Source of the DNA: Halocalculus aciditolerans
Lineage (GTDB): Archaea; Halobacteriota; Halobacteria; Halobacteriales; Halobacteriaceae
Reading direction: 5' to 3'
Length of the DNA stretch: 64,000 nt
Assembly (NCBI RefSeq): GCF_014647475.1
Contig: NZ_BMPG01000003.1
Coordinates: 469,176 to 533,175 of the forward strand
Shown: piece after piece, positions 26,361 through 35,074 of the stretch
How the letters are laid out: every line of letters begins with the position of its first letter
Numbering within the stretch: position 1 is the first letter of the stretch
Position numbers and translations under genes: made by a program
The notes under the pieces: model-generated
Databases searched by the model: none
The model's input: the letters and a program-made list of their open reading frames with translations, nothing else
What the model was told of the DNA's origin: nothing

Positions 26361-27347
26361 TTACACCGGTGTCGGCGCGAACGCGTCGAGGACGGCTTCG
26401 GCGAGGTCGCGGTCGGCGTTTGACGGCGCGCGCACGATGGGGAGGTCGACGCCCATCGCGCGGACCGCGTCGAGTTCCTCCCGGGCGTCTTCGGGGGTGC
26501 CCCAGATTGCGACGGTGTCGAGGAAGTCGTCGCCGAGGTGCGCTACGCCCGCCTCGGTGCTCGGGGCGTCGCGGACTGCCGCGACGTCGTCGCCGAACCC
26601 GGCCTCCTCGGCGGCGCGGCCGTAGTAGCCGGGGACGTCGCGGAGGTAGTAGGCGACGTGTTCGGCGGCCGCTCGGCGGGCGACGGCGGGGTCGTCGTCG
26701 ACGGCGGCGAGGACGTACATCGCCACGTCGATGTCCGCGACGTCGCGGTCGGCGCGTTCAGCGCCCGTCGCCAGCCACTCCTTCGCCTCGGCGAACTGCT
26801 CGCGTGGGTAGAGGTTCGGCAGCCAGCCGTCGCAGTACTCGCCGGTGAGGCGGACGTTCCCGGGGCCGAGCGCGCCGTTATAGATGGGGACGTCGGCGCG
26901 TTCGGGTTCGAAGGCGTCCCAGAAGCTCGTGCGCGCGGGGGTGAAGAACTCGCCGTCGAACGCCTCGGGCGTCCCAGACAGGTAGCGGCGGACGAGTTCG
27001 ACGTATTCGGCGAGTCGGGGGAGCGGGCGGTCGAAGGGAACGCCGTGAAAGTCCTCGACGACGCCGGGGTGGGCGACGCCGAGGCCGAGAATGGCGCGGC
27101 CGTCGGAGTGCGCGTCGAGGGTGGCGACGGCCTGCGCGAGCGCCGCCGGCGTCCGCGAGAAGACGTTCACGATGCCCGTGCCGAGTCGGACGTCGTCCGT
27201 GACGGTCGCCCAGCGCTCCAGTTTCCCGAACGCGGTCTTCCCCTGGCCTTCGGCGGCCCAGACGCTCTCGTAGCCGAGTGCGTCCGCGCGCCGGACGAGG
27301 TCGAGGTCGTCGCGGAGCGCGAACAGGACGCCGGTCCGTTCGGTCAT
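26361..27347 (-). CDS. LLM-class flavin (probably F420-type) oxidoreductase
   Basis: This 328-residue TIM-barrel oxidoreductase of the luciferase-like superfamily carries ADALGYESVWAAEG at the N-terminus and RLGTGIVNVFSRTPAALA, typical of F420-dependent archaeal members. It could reduce or oxygenate a ring substrate. It heads the minus-strand series and is 51 bases upstream of the amidase. An LLM enzyme beside an isochorismatase-type hydrolase recalls RutA/RutB, but the similarity is of family only. The open frame continues to 28928; ATG 27347 is where homology starts. Confidence 0.8.
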   Translation of the reverse strand: MTERTGVLFALRDDLDLVRRADALGYESVWAAEGQGKTAFGKLERWATVTDDVRLGTGIVNVFSRTPAALAQAVATLDAHSDGRAILGLGVAHPGVVEDFHGVPFDRPLPRLAEYVELVRRYLSGTPEAFDGEFFTPARTSFWDAFEPERADVPIYNGALGPGNVRLTGEYCDGWLPNLYPREQFAEAKEWLATGAERADRDVADIDVAMYVLAAVDDDPAVARRAAAEHVAYYLRDVPGYYGRAAEEAGFGDDVAAVRDAPSTEAGVAHLGDDFLDTVAIWGTPEDAREELDAVRAMGVDLPIVRAPSNADRDLAEAVLDAFAPTPV

Positions 27348-27441
27348 CGGCGGCCCTCCGCGGAGAGAGCGAGCGCACGCGGTGGTCGCTGCGGTGAGCG
27401 CATCATACCGTGGACGTTCGCGGCCGGGGGCATAACGGTAT

Positions 27442-27466
27442 CCCCGCGTGCGGGGCGATAGCTTTA
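27442..27466 (+). promoter_or_regulatory. Flavoprotein promoter with GC-rich inverted repeat
   Basis: CCCCGC and GCGGGG arms (27442-27455) lie just before a TTTA box at 27463-27466, which is 29 bases upstream of ATG 27492. The site is in the divergent region shared with the LLM gene and could control both directions. Confidence 0.4.
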
Positions 27467-27491
27467 GGCGGTGTGGGTCGAACCAGCGTGC

Positions 27492-28907
27492 ATGGTCGAG
27501 CAAGCAGAGAGGAGCGGCGAGCGCGTGGTATCGGTCGCGGACGTATCGTTCGACGTCGAGACGGACGTCCTCGTCGCGGGCGGCGGCGGCACGGGTCTCG
27601 TCGCGGCGCTCGCCGCGTCCGAGAACCCGGACCTGACCGTGACAGTGCTGGAGAAGAGCCCGGACGTCGGCGGGAACACGTCGCTCTCGACGGGGATGGT
27701 GCCGGCGGCGGGGACGCGCCTCCAGCGCGAGGCGGGCATCGAGGAGTCCCCTGCGGACATGGCGCGAGACATCTTGGAGAAGAACGACTACACGGCGGAC
27801 GAGGCGATGGTCCGGCGTCTCTGCGCGGAGAGCGCGGACCTCGTCCACTGGCTCGTGGACGACTGGGACGTATCGCTCTCGCTCGTGGACGATTTCAAAT
27901 ACCCCAAACACTCCGAGTATCGGATGCACGCGCCGCCGGGGCGGAACGGGGCGAACCTCGTCGCCGAGTTGCGAGCGCGCGTCGAGGAGACACCGAACGT
28001 CGAACTCCTGACGAACACGCCGGTGACGACGCTCGTAGCGGACGACGCCGGGGTTGTCGGCGTCGTCGCAGGCGACCGGCGCTCGGAAGCCATCGCCGCA
28101 GAGAAGGTAATTCTCGCGACGGACGGGTTCGGGGGGAACCGGGAGATGATCACGGAGTGGTGTCCGGAGATCGAGGACGCGGTGTACTTCGGCGCGGACG
28201 GGAACACGGGGGACGGCATCCGGTGGGGGGCGGCGCTCGGCGGCGAGCTCGCCTGCATGGACGCCTATCAGGGGCACGCGACGGTCGCGTCGGGACAGCT
28301 CTCGACCTATGCGGTGGTGATGAACGGCGGCGTGCTCGTGAACGAGCGCGGGGAGCGGTTCGGCGACGAGTCCGCGGGGTACTCGGCGTTCGCCGTCGAC
28401 GTCCTCAGGCAGCCGGGCGGGCACGCGTTCGAACTGTTCGACGAGCGCATCTTCGAGCGCCTCCGGGGCGAGTTCGACGACTTCGACGAGGCCGTCGAGA
28501 GCGGCGTCTACCACGAGGCCGAGTCGGTCGAGGCGCTCGCGGAGACGCTGGGGTTCGACGCCGACGCCGCGGCCGAAGCCGTCGAGAGATATAACGCCGC
28601 GGCGGCGGCGGGCGAGCCGGACGAGACGGGGCGAGAAGACGGCGTGCACGCGCTCGAAGCGCCGTTCTACGGCGCGAAGGTGACGGGCGCGCTCTTCCAC
28701 ACGCAGGGCGGGCTGGTCGTCGACGAGGACGCGCGCGTCCTCCGCGAGGACGGGACGGTCGTGGAGAACCTCTACGCGGGCGGCGGGACGGCGTGCGGCA
28801 TCAGCGGGCACGGGCCGGGCGGCTACCTGAGCGGGAACGGGCTCACGACGGCGCTCGGGTTCGGGCGGCTCGCGGGCGTCGACGCCCGCGAGCGGTGCCG
28901 AAACTAA
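27492..28907 (+). CDS. FAD-binding dehydrogenase (fumarate reductase flavoprotein / 3-ketosteroid dehydrogenase superfamily)
   Basis: This 471-residue FAD_binding_2 protein has an N-terminal dinucleotide-binding motif (VLVAGGGGTGLVAALAAS) and the C-terminal FAD-closing segment NLYAGGGTACGISGHGPGGYLSGNG. Relatives desaturate or reduce C-C bonds next to carboxyl groups, for example fumarate, urocanate or tricarballylate. It is divergent from the LLM gene and precedes the Liv importer. It would introduce or reduce a double bond in the imported acid. GTG 27471 is an alternative start; ATG 27492 fits the TTTA box. Confidence 0.8.
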   Translation: MVEQAERSGERVVSVADVSFDVETDVLVAGGGGTGLVAALAASENPDLTVTVLEKSPDVGGNTSLSTGMVPAAGTRLQREAGIEESPADMARDILEKNDYTADEAMVRRLCAESADLVHWLVDDWDVSLSLVDDFKYPKHSEYRMHAPPGRNGANLVAELRARVEETPNVELLTNTPVTTLVADDAGVVGVVAGDRRSEAIAAEKVILATDGFGGNREMITEWCPEIEDAVYFGADGNTGDGIRWGAALGGELACMDAYQGHATVASGQLSTYAVVMNGGVLVNERGERFGDESAGYSAFAVDVLRQPGGHAFELFDERIFERLRGEFDDFDEAVESGVYHEAESVEALAETLGFDADAAAEAVERYNAAAAAGEPDETGREDGVHALEAPFYGAKVTGALFHTQGGLVVDEDARVLREDGTVVENLYAGGGTACGISGHGPGGYLSGNGLTTALGFGRLAGVDARERCRN

Positions 28908-28937
28908 CGGATAACTGGCAAAAAACACCGCAAATCA

Positions 28938-28957
28938 TTTAGTGGGTGTCCCACCCA
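28938..28957 (+). promoter_or_regulatory. Promoter and palindrome upstream of the Liv importer
   Basis: A TTTA box at 28938-28941 is followed immediately by overlapping inverted repeats GTGGG-tgt-CCCAC and TGGGT-gtccc-ACCCA (28942-28957). This places a candidate operator between the box and the ATG at 28973. Confidence 0.45.
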
Positions 28958-28972
28958 TAGGTACATGCTACC

Positions 28973-30256
28973 ATGAGCAAGCGTGAGCAGTCTGCAGTGT
29001 CGAGTCGGCGTCGATACCTCAAACTCGCCGGTGTCTCGGGAGTCGCGGCCCTCGCGGGATGTTCCGGCGGTGGCGGCGAAACAACGACCTCGACGTCGGG
29101 CGGCACGACGACGGGGACGACGAACGGCGGCGGGAACGTCGAGGAAGTCATCATCGGATCGAACCACCCGCTCTCGGGCGGGCTGGCGTCGACGGGCGTG
29201 AAGATGGACAACGCGGTGAAACTCGCCGCGCAGCGGAAGAACGAAGCCGGCGGCATCGAGGCGCTCGGCGGCGCGGACGTGAAGGTCATCAGCGGCGACA
29301 ACCAGGGCGAGCAGTCCCTCGGCGGGCAGGTGAGCAACGACCTCATCGACCAGGGCGCGTCGGTCCTGACCGGCTGCTACTCCTCGCCGGTGACGACGGC
29401 GGCGACGCAGGCGGCGGAGCGCGCGCAGACGCCGTTCGTCGTCTCGGTCGCCGCCGACGACGCCGTCCTGCAGGGCCGCGGGCTCGACTACTCGTACCGG
29501 CCGCAGCCGCCCGCGAAGCGGATGGCGAGGGACTACGCGGAGTACGTCCCCGAGGTCATCCGGCAGAACGGCGGCACCATCGAAACCGCCGGGTTGTTCT
29601 ACGTGAACAACAGCTACGGGCAGGCGATTCGGGAGAGCCTGAACGAGTACCTCCCGCAGAACGGCGTCGAGGTCACCGTCGAAACGGCGCTGGAGTACGG
29701 CGCGGACAGCGCGGACACGCAGGTGACGAAGCTCAAGCAGAGCGACCCGGACACCGTCATCGCGACGACGTACGTCCCCGGCGGCGTCCTGCTCTCGCAG
29801 GCGATGCAGGACCAGGACTACCGCCCGCCGCACCTGACGGCGTGCGCGAGCGCGACGTTCCTCGACGACGAGGCGCTCGCCGACATCGGCGACTTCGCGA
29901 ACGGCGTCCTCGACAACAACTACGCGCTGAACAACACCATCGACAAGACCGCGGCCGTCCGCGAGGCCTTCCGGAACCAGTACGATAAGGGGATGGACGG
30001 ATCGACGGGGATGGCGTACGTCGCCACGGAGGTCATCATTCAGGCCATCGAGGAAACGGGGAGTACGGACCCCGAAGCCATCAACGAGACGCTCAGCTCG
30101 ATCCAGGTCGACGACCACATCGCGGCGATGGGCACCATCGACTTCCAGGAGAACGGCGAGAACGCGAACGCGCTCGCGCCCGTCAATCAGGTGCAAGACC
30201 TCGCCGCAAAAGTCGTCTACCCCGAGGAGTACGCGGAAGCACAGCCCCAGATCTAA
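28973..30256 (+). CDS. livK: Branched-chain-amino-acid-type ABC substrate-binding lipoprotein
   Basis: This 427-residue extracellular receptor is of the LivK/amide-binding family. A twin-arginine signal (SRRRYLKLAG) with lipobox LAGC is followed by a Ser/Thr/Gly linker and the GSNHPLSGGLASTG N-lobe start. In haloarchaea this family binds not only amino acids but also amides, urea and aromatic or dicarboxylic acids. It begins a five-gene importer operon that runs without a break into two MmgE/PrpD genes, so the ligand is probably their substrate or its precursor. Confidence 0.88.
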   Translation: MSKREQSAVSSRRRYLKLAGVSGVAALAGCSGGGGETTTSTSGGTTTGTTNGGGNVEEVIIGSNHPLSGGLASTGVKMDNAVKLAAQRKNEAGGIEALGGADVKVISGDNQGEQSLGGQVSNDLIDQGASVLTGCYSSPVTTAATQAAERAQTPFVVSVAADDAVLQGRGLDYSYRPQPPAKRMARDYAEYVPEVIRQNGGTIETAGLFYVNNSYGQAIRESLNEYLPQNGVEVTVETALEYGADSADTQVTKLKQSDPDTVIATTYVPGGVLLSQAMQDQDYRPPHLTACASATFLDDEALADIGDFANGVLDNNYALNNTIDKTAAVREAFRNQYDKGMDGSTGMAYVATEVIIQAIEETGSTDPEAINETLSSIQVDDHIAAMGTIDFQENGENANALAPVNQVQDLAAKVVYPEEYAEAQPQI

Positions 30257-30319
30257 GCGTCACCGCGACGCCCTTTCAGAGGCGGCATACACTACACAGA
30301 TGAGATTACTCGACACACC

Positions 30320-31276
30320 ATGATACCGGCGTTCGGTGCAGTACTGCTCCCGCTGTCGATGCTCTCGCGGTTCGTCGACCCGTTCTCGGCGATCCTGCGG
30401 GACGTCCTCGGTTTGAACCCCGTGCTCCTCCAGTTGGTCGCGTTCGCCCTCCTCCTCGGCGGAGTGTACGCGCTCACTGCGCTCGGACTGACGATGATCT
30501 TCGGCGTGATGGACGTCATCAACTTCGCGCACGGCATCTTCCTCGTCGTCGGGATGTACACGACACTGGTCGTCACGACGACGTTCGGCGTCAACCCCTT
30601 CCTCGCCATCGGGGTCGCCGTCGTCGTCCTGTTCGTCCTCGGCGTCGTGATGCACCTGAGCATCATCGAACCCATCCTCGACGCGCCCGACCAGAACCAG
30701 CTCATCGTGACGCTCGGCGCGCTCTTCGTCATCCAGAGCGTCATCGAGATCGGCTTCGGCCCGGACCCGCAGAGCATCGGGTTCAAGGCCGGGACGCTGG
30801 AGGTCGCGGGCGTCTTCATCCCGAACGGCCGGCTGTACGCGCTCGCGCTCGCCATCCTCGCGATGGTCGTCGTCTGGGCGTTCCTCCAGTACACCGACCT
30901 CGGCCGGGAGATTCGCGGCACGGCGAACAACCGCATCGGCGCGCAGTACGTCGGCATCAACGTCACGCGCATCAACTACCTCACGTTCGGCATCGGCGCG
31001 GCGCTCGCCGGCCTCGCCGGCGGCTCCGTCGCGCTCTTCAACCGCTTCGACCCGTTCTCGGGGAGCACCTACCTCATCAACGCGTTCGTCATCGTCGTGC
31101 TCGGCGGCCTCGGGTCGTTCCCGGGCGCGTTCCTCGGCGGGATGATCATCGGGTTCCTCCAGGTCTTCGGCTCCTACTACCTGCCGGGGACGACCTACCA
31201 GATTCTCATCTTCCTGCTCTTCATCGGGACGCTCCTCGTGAAGCCGGAAGGGATCTTCGGGGGTGAGTCGGCGTGA
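30320..31276 (+). CDS. livH: Liv-type ABC permease LivH
   Basis: This 318-residue inner permease shows the family pattern GLTMIFGVMDVINFAHGIFLVVGMY and the coupling segment near GSTYLINAFVIVVLGGLGSFPGA. Several membrane helices cover most of the protein. Its end overlaps the start of LivM (GTGA at 31273-31276). A shorter product from an internal Met at residue 14 is possible. Confidence 0.9.
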   Translation: MIPAFGAVLLPLSMLSRFVDPFSAILRDVLGLNPVLLQLVAFALLLGGVYALTALGLTMIFGVMDVINFAHGIFLVVGMYTTLVVTTTFGVNPFLAIGVAVVVLFVLGVVMHLSIIEPILDAPDQNQLIVTLGALFVIQSVIEIGFGPDPQSIGFKAGTLEVAGVFIPNGRLYALALAILAMVVVWAFLQYTDLGREIRGTANNRIGAQYVGINVTRINYLTFGIGAALAGLAGGSVALFNRFDPFSGSTYLINAFVIVVLGGLGSFPGAFLGGMIIGFLQVFGSYYLPGTTYQILIFLLFIGTLLVKPEGIFGGESA

Positions 31277-32331
31277 GCGAACTCCGCGAGCGCTACCGCG
31301 CCTTCGACGACCACCGGTACTCGGGCGTCGCGAAGGGCGCGCTCGGGTTCGGCCTGCTCGCCGTGCTCCCGCAGCTCATCGCGGTGAGCGTCGCCGGCGT
31401 CTCCATCGACCAGTGGGTGAGCGTGAAGATTCTCGTCCTCACGCTCATCTTCGCGTTCTCCGCGCAGGCGTGGAACATCATGTCCGGCTACACCGGGCAG
31501 TTCTCCTTCGGGCACGCCGCCTTCTTCGGCATCGGCGCGTACGCCACGCAGGCGCTGCTCGCCACGTACGGCCTGAACCCCTGGATCGGGATGCTCGTCG
31601 GCGGCCTCCTCGCCGCCGTCTACGGGCTCTTCGTCGGCGTGCTCTGCTTCCGCTACAACCTGAAGGGCCACTACTTCGCGCTGGCGACGCTCGCGTTCGC
31701 CGAACTGCTCCGCGTCGTCGTGCAGAACACCTCGGAGCTGAACGGCGCGAACGGCTACTACAAGCCGTTCGCCCGCGACTACGCCAGCGGCCCCGGACTG
31801 GCCGCGTTCCAGTTCCAGACCGACCTCCCCTACTACTACGTCATCCTCGCGTTCCTCATCATCGTCACCGCCGTCGCGTGGGCGATTCGGAACTCGTGGA
31901 TCGGCCTCTACTTCTTCTCCATCCGAGAAGACGAGGACGCCGCGGCGAGCGTCGGCGTCCCGACGAACCGCTACAAGATCTACGGCGTCGTCATCAGCGC
32001 GTTCTTCACCGCGTGGGCGGGCGCGTTCTGGAGCATGTACTACAACACCATCCAGCCGTCGACGGTGTTCGACCTGTTCTTGAACGTCCGCCTGCTCCTC
32101 CCCGCCGTCGTCGGCGGCCCGGGGACGCTCATCGGCCCCATCATCGGGTCGTTCTTCGTCACCCCGGTGAGCGAGGTGCTCCGGACGACGTTCGACCAGG
32201 TGAACGGGCTGAGCCACGTCGTCTACGGGCTCGTCCTCATCCTCATCGTCCTGTACAGTCCGAAAGGCATCGTGAACTGGCCGGCACGGTTCCGCGCGCT
32301 ACTCGGCCGCACGGAGGAAGACGATGACTGA
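31273..32331 (+). CDS. livM: Liv-type ABC permease LivM
   Basis: This 352-residue permease starts at GTG 31273, overlapping LivH. Motifs include AWNIMSGYTGQFSFGHAAFFGIGAY and the EAA-like segment SIREDEDAAASVGV. It forms the transmembrane channel with LivH. It overlaps LivG by eight bases. Confidence 0.9.
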   Translation: MSELRERYRAFDDHRYSGVAKGALGFGLLAVLPQLIAVSVAGVSIDQWVSVKILVLTLIFAFSAQAWNIMSGYTGQFSFGHAAFFGIGAYATQALLATYGLNPWIGMLVGGLLAAVYGLFVGVLCFRYNLKGHYFALATLAFAELLRVVVQNTSELNGANGYYKPFARDYASGPGLAAFQFQTDLPYYYVILAFLIIVTAVAWAIRNSWIGLYFFSIREDEDAAASVGVPTNRYKIYGVVISAFFTAWAGAFWSMYYNTIQPSTVFDLFLNVRLLLPAVVGGPGTLIGPIIGSFFVTPVSEVLRTTFDQVNGLSHVVYGLVLILIVLYSPKGIVNWPARFRALLGRTEEDDD

Positions 32332-33055
32332 GACGATACTGCACGCGACGGACATCACGAAGGAGTTCGGCGGGCTGGTCGCCCTGAGCGACGTCTCCCT
32401 CGACATCGACGAGGGCGAAATCGTCGGCCTCATCGGGCCGAACGGCGCGGGGAAGACCACGCTCTTCAACTGCCTGAGCGGCGCGCTGAAACCCACGTCG
32501 GGGACGGTGGAGTTCCGCGGCGAGGACATCACGGGGATGGAGCCCCACGAGGTCGCGAAGCGCGGGCTCGCGCGCACCTTCCAGATTACGCGGCCGATGG
32601 AGGACATGACCGTCCTAGAGAACGCGATGGTCGGCGCGCACATCCACACGCGGCGGCGCGGCCCCACGAGGGAGCGCGCACGGGACGCCCTCGACTTCGT
32701 CGGGCTCGCCGACGACGCCGACCGGAAGGCCGGCGGGCTGACGCTCGGGAAGCAGAAATCCTTAGAGCTCGCGCGGGCGCTCGCCACCGACCCCGAACTC
32801 GTCCTCGTGGACGAGATCATGGCGGGGCTCACGCCCGCGGAGTCCGAGCGCATCCTCGACCGCCTCGAAGCCGTTCGCGAGCGCGGCACGAGCCTCTTCG
32901 TCATCGAACACGACATGCACGCAATCATGGAAATCTCGGACCGAATCAAGGTGCTCGACAACGGGAAGGAGCTGGCGTTCGGCGCGCCGGCGGACGTCGT
33001 GAACGACCCGGCCGTCGTCGAGGCCTACATCGGCGAGGAGGTCGAGGATGTCTGA
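32324..33055 (+). CDS. livG: Liv-type ABC ATPase LivG
   Basis: This 243-residue ATPase has Walker A GPNGAGKTTL. The usual LSGGQ signature appears as LTLGKQK, a variant seen in some LivG proteins, and Walker B is LVLVDEIMAGL. It hydrolyses ATP on the cytoplasmic face of the LivHM channel. It overlaps LivF by eight bases. Confidence 0.9.
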   Translation: MTETILHATDITKEFGGLVALSDVSLDIDEGEIVGLIGPNGAGKTTLFNCLSGALKPTSGTVEFRGEDITGMEPHEVAKRGLARTFQITRPMEDMTVLENAMVGAHIHTRRRGPTRERARDALDFVGLADDADRKAGGLTLGKQKSLELARALATDPELVLVDEIMAGLTPAESERILDRLEAVRERGTSLFVIEHDMHAIMEISDRIKVLDNGKELAFGAPADVVNDPAVVEAYIGEEVEDV

Positions 33056-33761
33056 GATGCTCACCATCGACTCGCTGGAGGCCGGCTACGGCGAGATTCA
33101 GGTGCTGCACGGCGTCGACTTGAGCGTCGAGAAGGGCGAAATCGTCGCGCTCATCGGGTCGAACGGCGCGGGGAAGACGACGACCCTCCGCGCGGTCTCG
33201 GGCATCATCCCGGCGACCGCGGGGACGATCACGTACGACGGCGGCGACATCACGGACGCGGACACGGAGGACATCGTGGACCGCGGGCTGGTGCAGGTCC
33301 CGGAGAGCCGGGAGCTGTTCGGCGACCTCTCGGTGCGTGAGAACCTCCTGCTCGGCGCGCAGCGCGCGAGCGCCGTCGACGGCCGCGACGCGATGTTGGA
33401 CCGCGTCTACGAGCTGTTCCCGCGCCTCGAAGAGCGCGAGGAGCAGGCGGCGGAGACGATGAGCGGCGGCGAACAGCAGATGCTCGCCATCGGCCGCGCG
33501 CTGATGGGCGACCCCGACCTGCTCGTGCTCGACGAGCCGACGGAGGGGCTCGCGCCGAAGCTCGTGCAGGACGTCTTCGACGCGATCCGCGAGATTCACG
33601 CGGAGGGGATGACGGTCTTCCTCGTGGAGCAGAACGTGAAGCAGACGCTGTCGCTCGCGGACCGCGGCTACGTCATGGAGAACGGCCGCACGACGCTCTC
33701 CGGTACGGGCGAGGAGCTCTTGGAGGCCGACGAGGTCATCGAGGCCTACCTCGGCGCATGA
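33048..33761 (+). CDS. livF: Liv-type ABC ATPase LivF
   Basis: This 237-residue second ATPase has Walker A GSNGAGKTTT, signature MSGGEQQM and Walker B LLVLDEPTEGLAP. Its stop overlaps the ATG of the first MmgE/PrpD gene (ATGA at 33758-33761), which ties transport to the following enzymes. Confidence 0.9.
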   Translation: MSEMLTIDSLEAGYGEIQVLHGVDLSVEKGEIVALIGSNGAGKTTTLRAVSGIIPATAGTITYDGGDITDADTEDIVDRGLVQVPESRELFGDLSVRENLLLGAQRASAVDGRDAMLDRVYELFPRLEEREEQAAETMSGGEQQMLAIGRALMGDPDLLVLDEPTEGLAPKLVQDVFDAIREIHAEGMTVFLVEQNVKQTLSLADRGYVMENGRTTLSGTGEELLEADEVIEAYLGA

Positions 33762-35074
33762 CGCCCACCGAGCGACTCGCCGAGTTCGCTGTGTCTCTCT
33801 CTCTTTCTTCGGTCCCGAGGGGCGTGAGCGACCGCCTCGGGCTCGTCCTCGCGGATACGCTCGCCGCCGCGGTCGGCGGCGCGGACGACGACGCGGTGCG
33901 CGCGCTCGCGGCGGCGTGGGCCGACGACGGCGGCGTTCCCGTCCCCGGCACGACGGGGCTCGCGCGCGTCGACCGCGCGGCCTACCTCGTCGGGACGGCG
34001 GGGACGACGCTCGAACTGGACGAGGGCCACCGGTTCGCCGCCGGCCACCCCGCGATTCACGTGCTCCCGGCGGTGCTCGCGGACGCCGCGAGTCGAGACG
34101 CGGAGAAGGAGACGTTCCTCGCGGCGCTCGCGGCGGGCTACGAGGTGGCGGCGCGGGCGGGGATGGCGATGCAGCCGCTCGCGGACGGCTACCACCCGCA
34201 CGGCGTCTGGGGGGCGGTGGGCGCGGCGGCCGGCGTCGCGCGCCTCCGCGGGCTCGACGCGGCGACGACGGCGGACGCGCTCGCCGTCGCGGCGAACAGC
34301 GCCCAGCACACGCGCTTCGCCGCGGCGACGGAGGGCGCGACGGTCAGAAACACCTACGCAGGTGCGTCGAACCAGGACGGCCTCACGGCCGTCGACGCCG
34401 CCGAAGCCGGGTTCACGGGCCTCGCCGACGGCGTCGTTCGGCACCTCGCGCCCGCGACCGCCGACGGCGTCGACACCGACGCTCTCACGGGCGGGCTCGG
34501 CGAGACGTGGGAGGTCGAACACGGCTACTTCAAGCGGTTCGCCGCCTGCCGGTACACGCACCCCGCCGTGGAGGCGGCGCTCGCGCTCCGCGAGGGCGTC
34601 GACCCCGACGACGTCGAGCGCGTCGAGGTCGGGACGTATCCGGCGGCCGCGTCGCTCGACGAGAAGCGGCCGGAGTCCGCGCTCGCGGCGAAGTTCTCCG
34701 TGCCGTACGCCGTCGCAGCGGCGTTCGCGCTCGGGCACGCCGACAAGGCGGCGTTCGACCTCGACAGCGTTCCCGAGCGCGTGTTCGCGCTCGCGGCGCG
34801 GACGACCGTCTCGGTGGACGACGCGGTGGCGGCGCGAGCGCCGGACGCCCGCGGCGCGCGCGTCACCGTCCGGCTCGCCGACGGCACAGCGAAAACGAGC
34901 GAAGTCGAGCGCGCGAAGGGCGACCCGGAGCGCCCGTTCACGAGCAGCGAAATCCGGGAGAAGTTCGACGGGCTCGTCGCGCCCGCGCTCGGCGACGACG
35001 GGAGCGAGCGGCTCTGGAACGCCGCGGTCGGCGACACCGACCCGCGGGAACTCCTCAGACTGACACGACGATGA
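33758..35074 (+). CDS. MmgE/PrpD-family protein (first copy)
   Basis: This 438-residue member of the 2-methylcitrate dehydratase / cis-aconitate decarboxylase / iminodisuccinate epimerase family shows the conserved HPAIHVLPAVLADA and CRYTHPAVEAAL segments. It could dehydrate, decarboxylate or isomerise a tricarboxylate or similar acid. Translational coupling to LivF and to the second MmgE/PrpD gene (ATGA at both ends) indicates that substrate import and this step are one unit. Confidence 0.85.
   Translation: MTPTERLAEFAVSLSLSSVPRGVSDRLGLVLADTLAAAVGGADDDAVRALAAAWADDGGVPVPGTTGLARVDRAAYLVGTAGTTLELDEGHRFAAGHPAIHVLPAVLADAASRDAEKETFLAALAAGYEVAARAGMAMQPLADGYHPHGVWGAVGAAAGVARLRGLDAATTADALAVAANSAQHTRFAAATEGATVRNTYAGASNQDGLTAVDAAEAGFTGLADGVVRHLAPATADGVDTDALTGGLGETWEVEHGYFKRFAACRYTHPAVEAALALREGVDPDDVERVEVGTYPAAASLDEKRPESALAAKFSVPYAVAAAFALGHADKAAFDLDSVPERVFALAARTTVSVDDAVAARAPDARGARVTVRLADGTAKTSEVERAKGDPERPFTSSEIREKFDGLVAPALGDDGSERLWNAAVGDTDPRELLRLTRR

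Noticed and set aside
19213..27347. Complete nicotinate fermentation pathway
   Set aside because: Only the last hydratase and lyase steps have candidates. Nicotinate dehydrogenase, 6-hydroxynicotinate reductase, 2-methyleneglutarate mutase and methylitaconate isomerase are absent from the window.
25644..27347. True Rut pyrimidine pathway (RutA/RutB)
   Set aside because: The families match, but RutC-F are absent, the LLM protein looks F420-type and a hydantoinase is present instead.
26361..28928. Continuous minus-strand frame of 855 codons as one fusion protein
   Set aside because: Only the part after ATG 27347 has family similarity; the rest is antisense to the FAD dehydrogenase.
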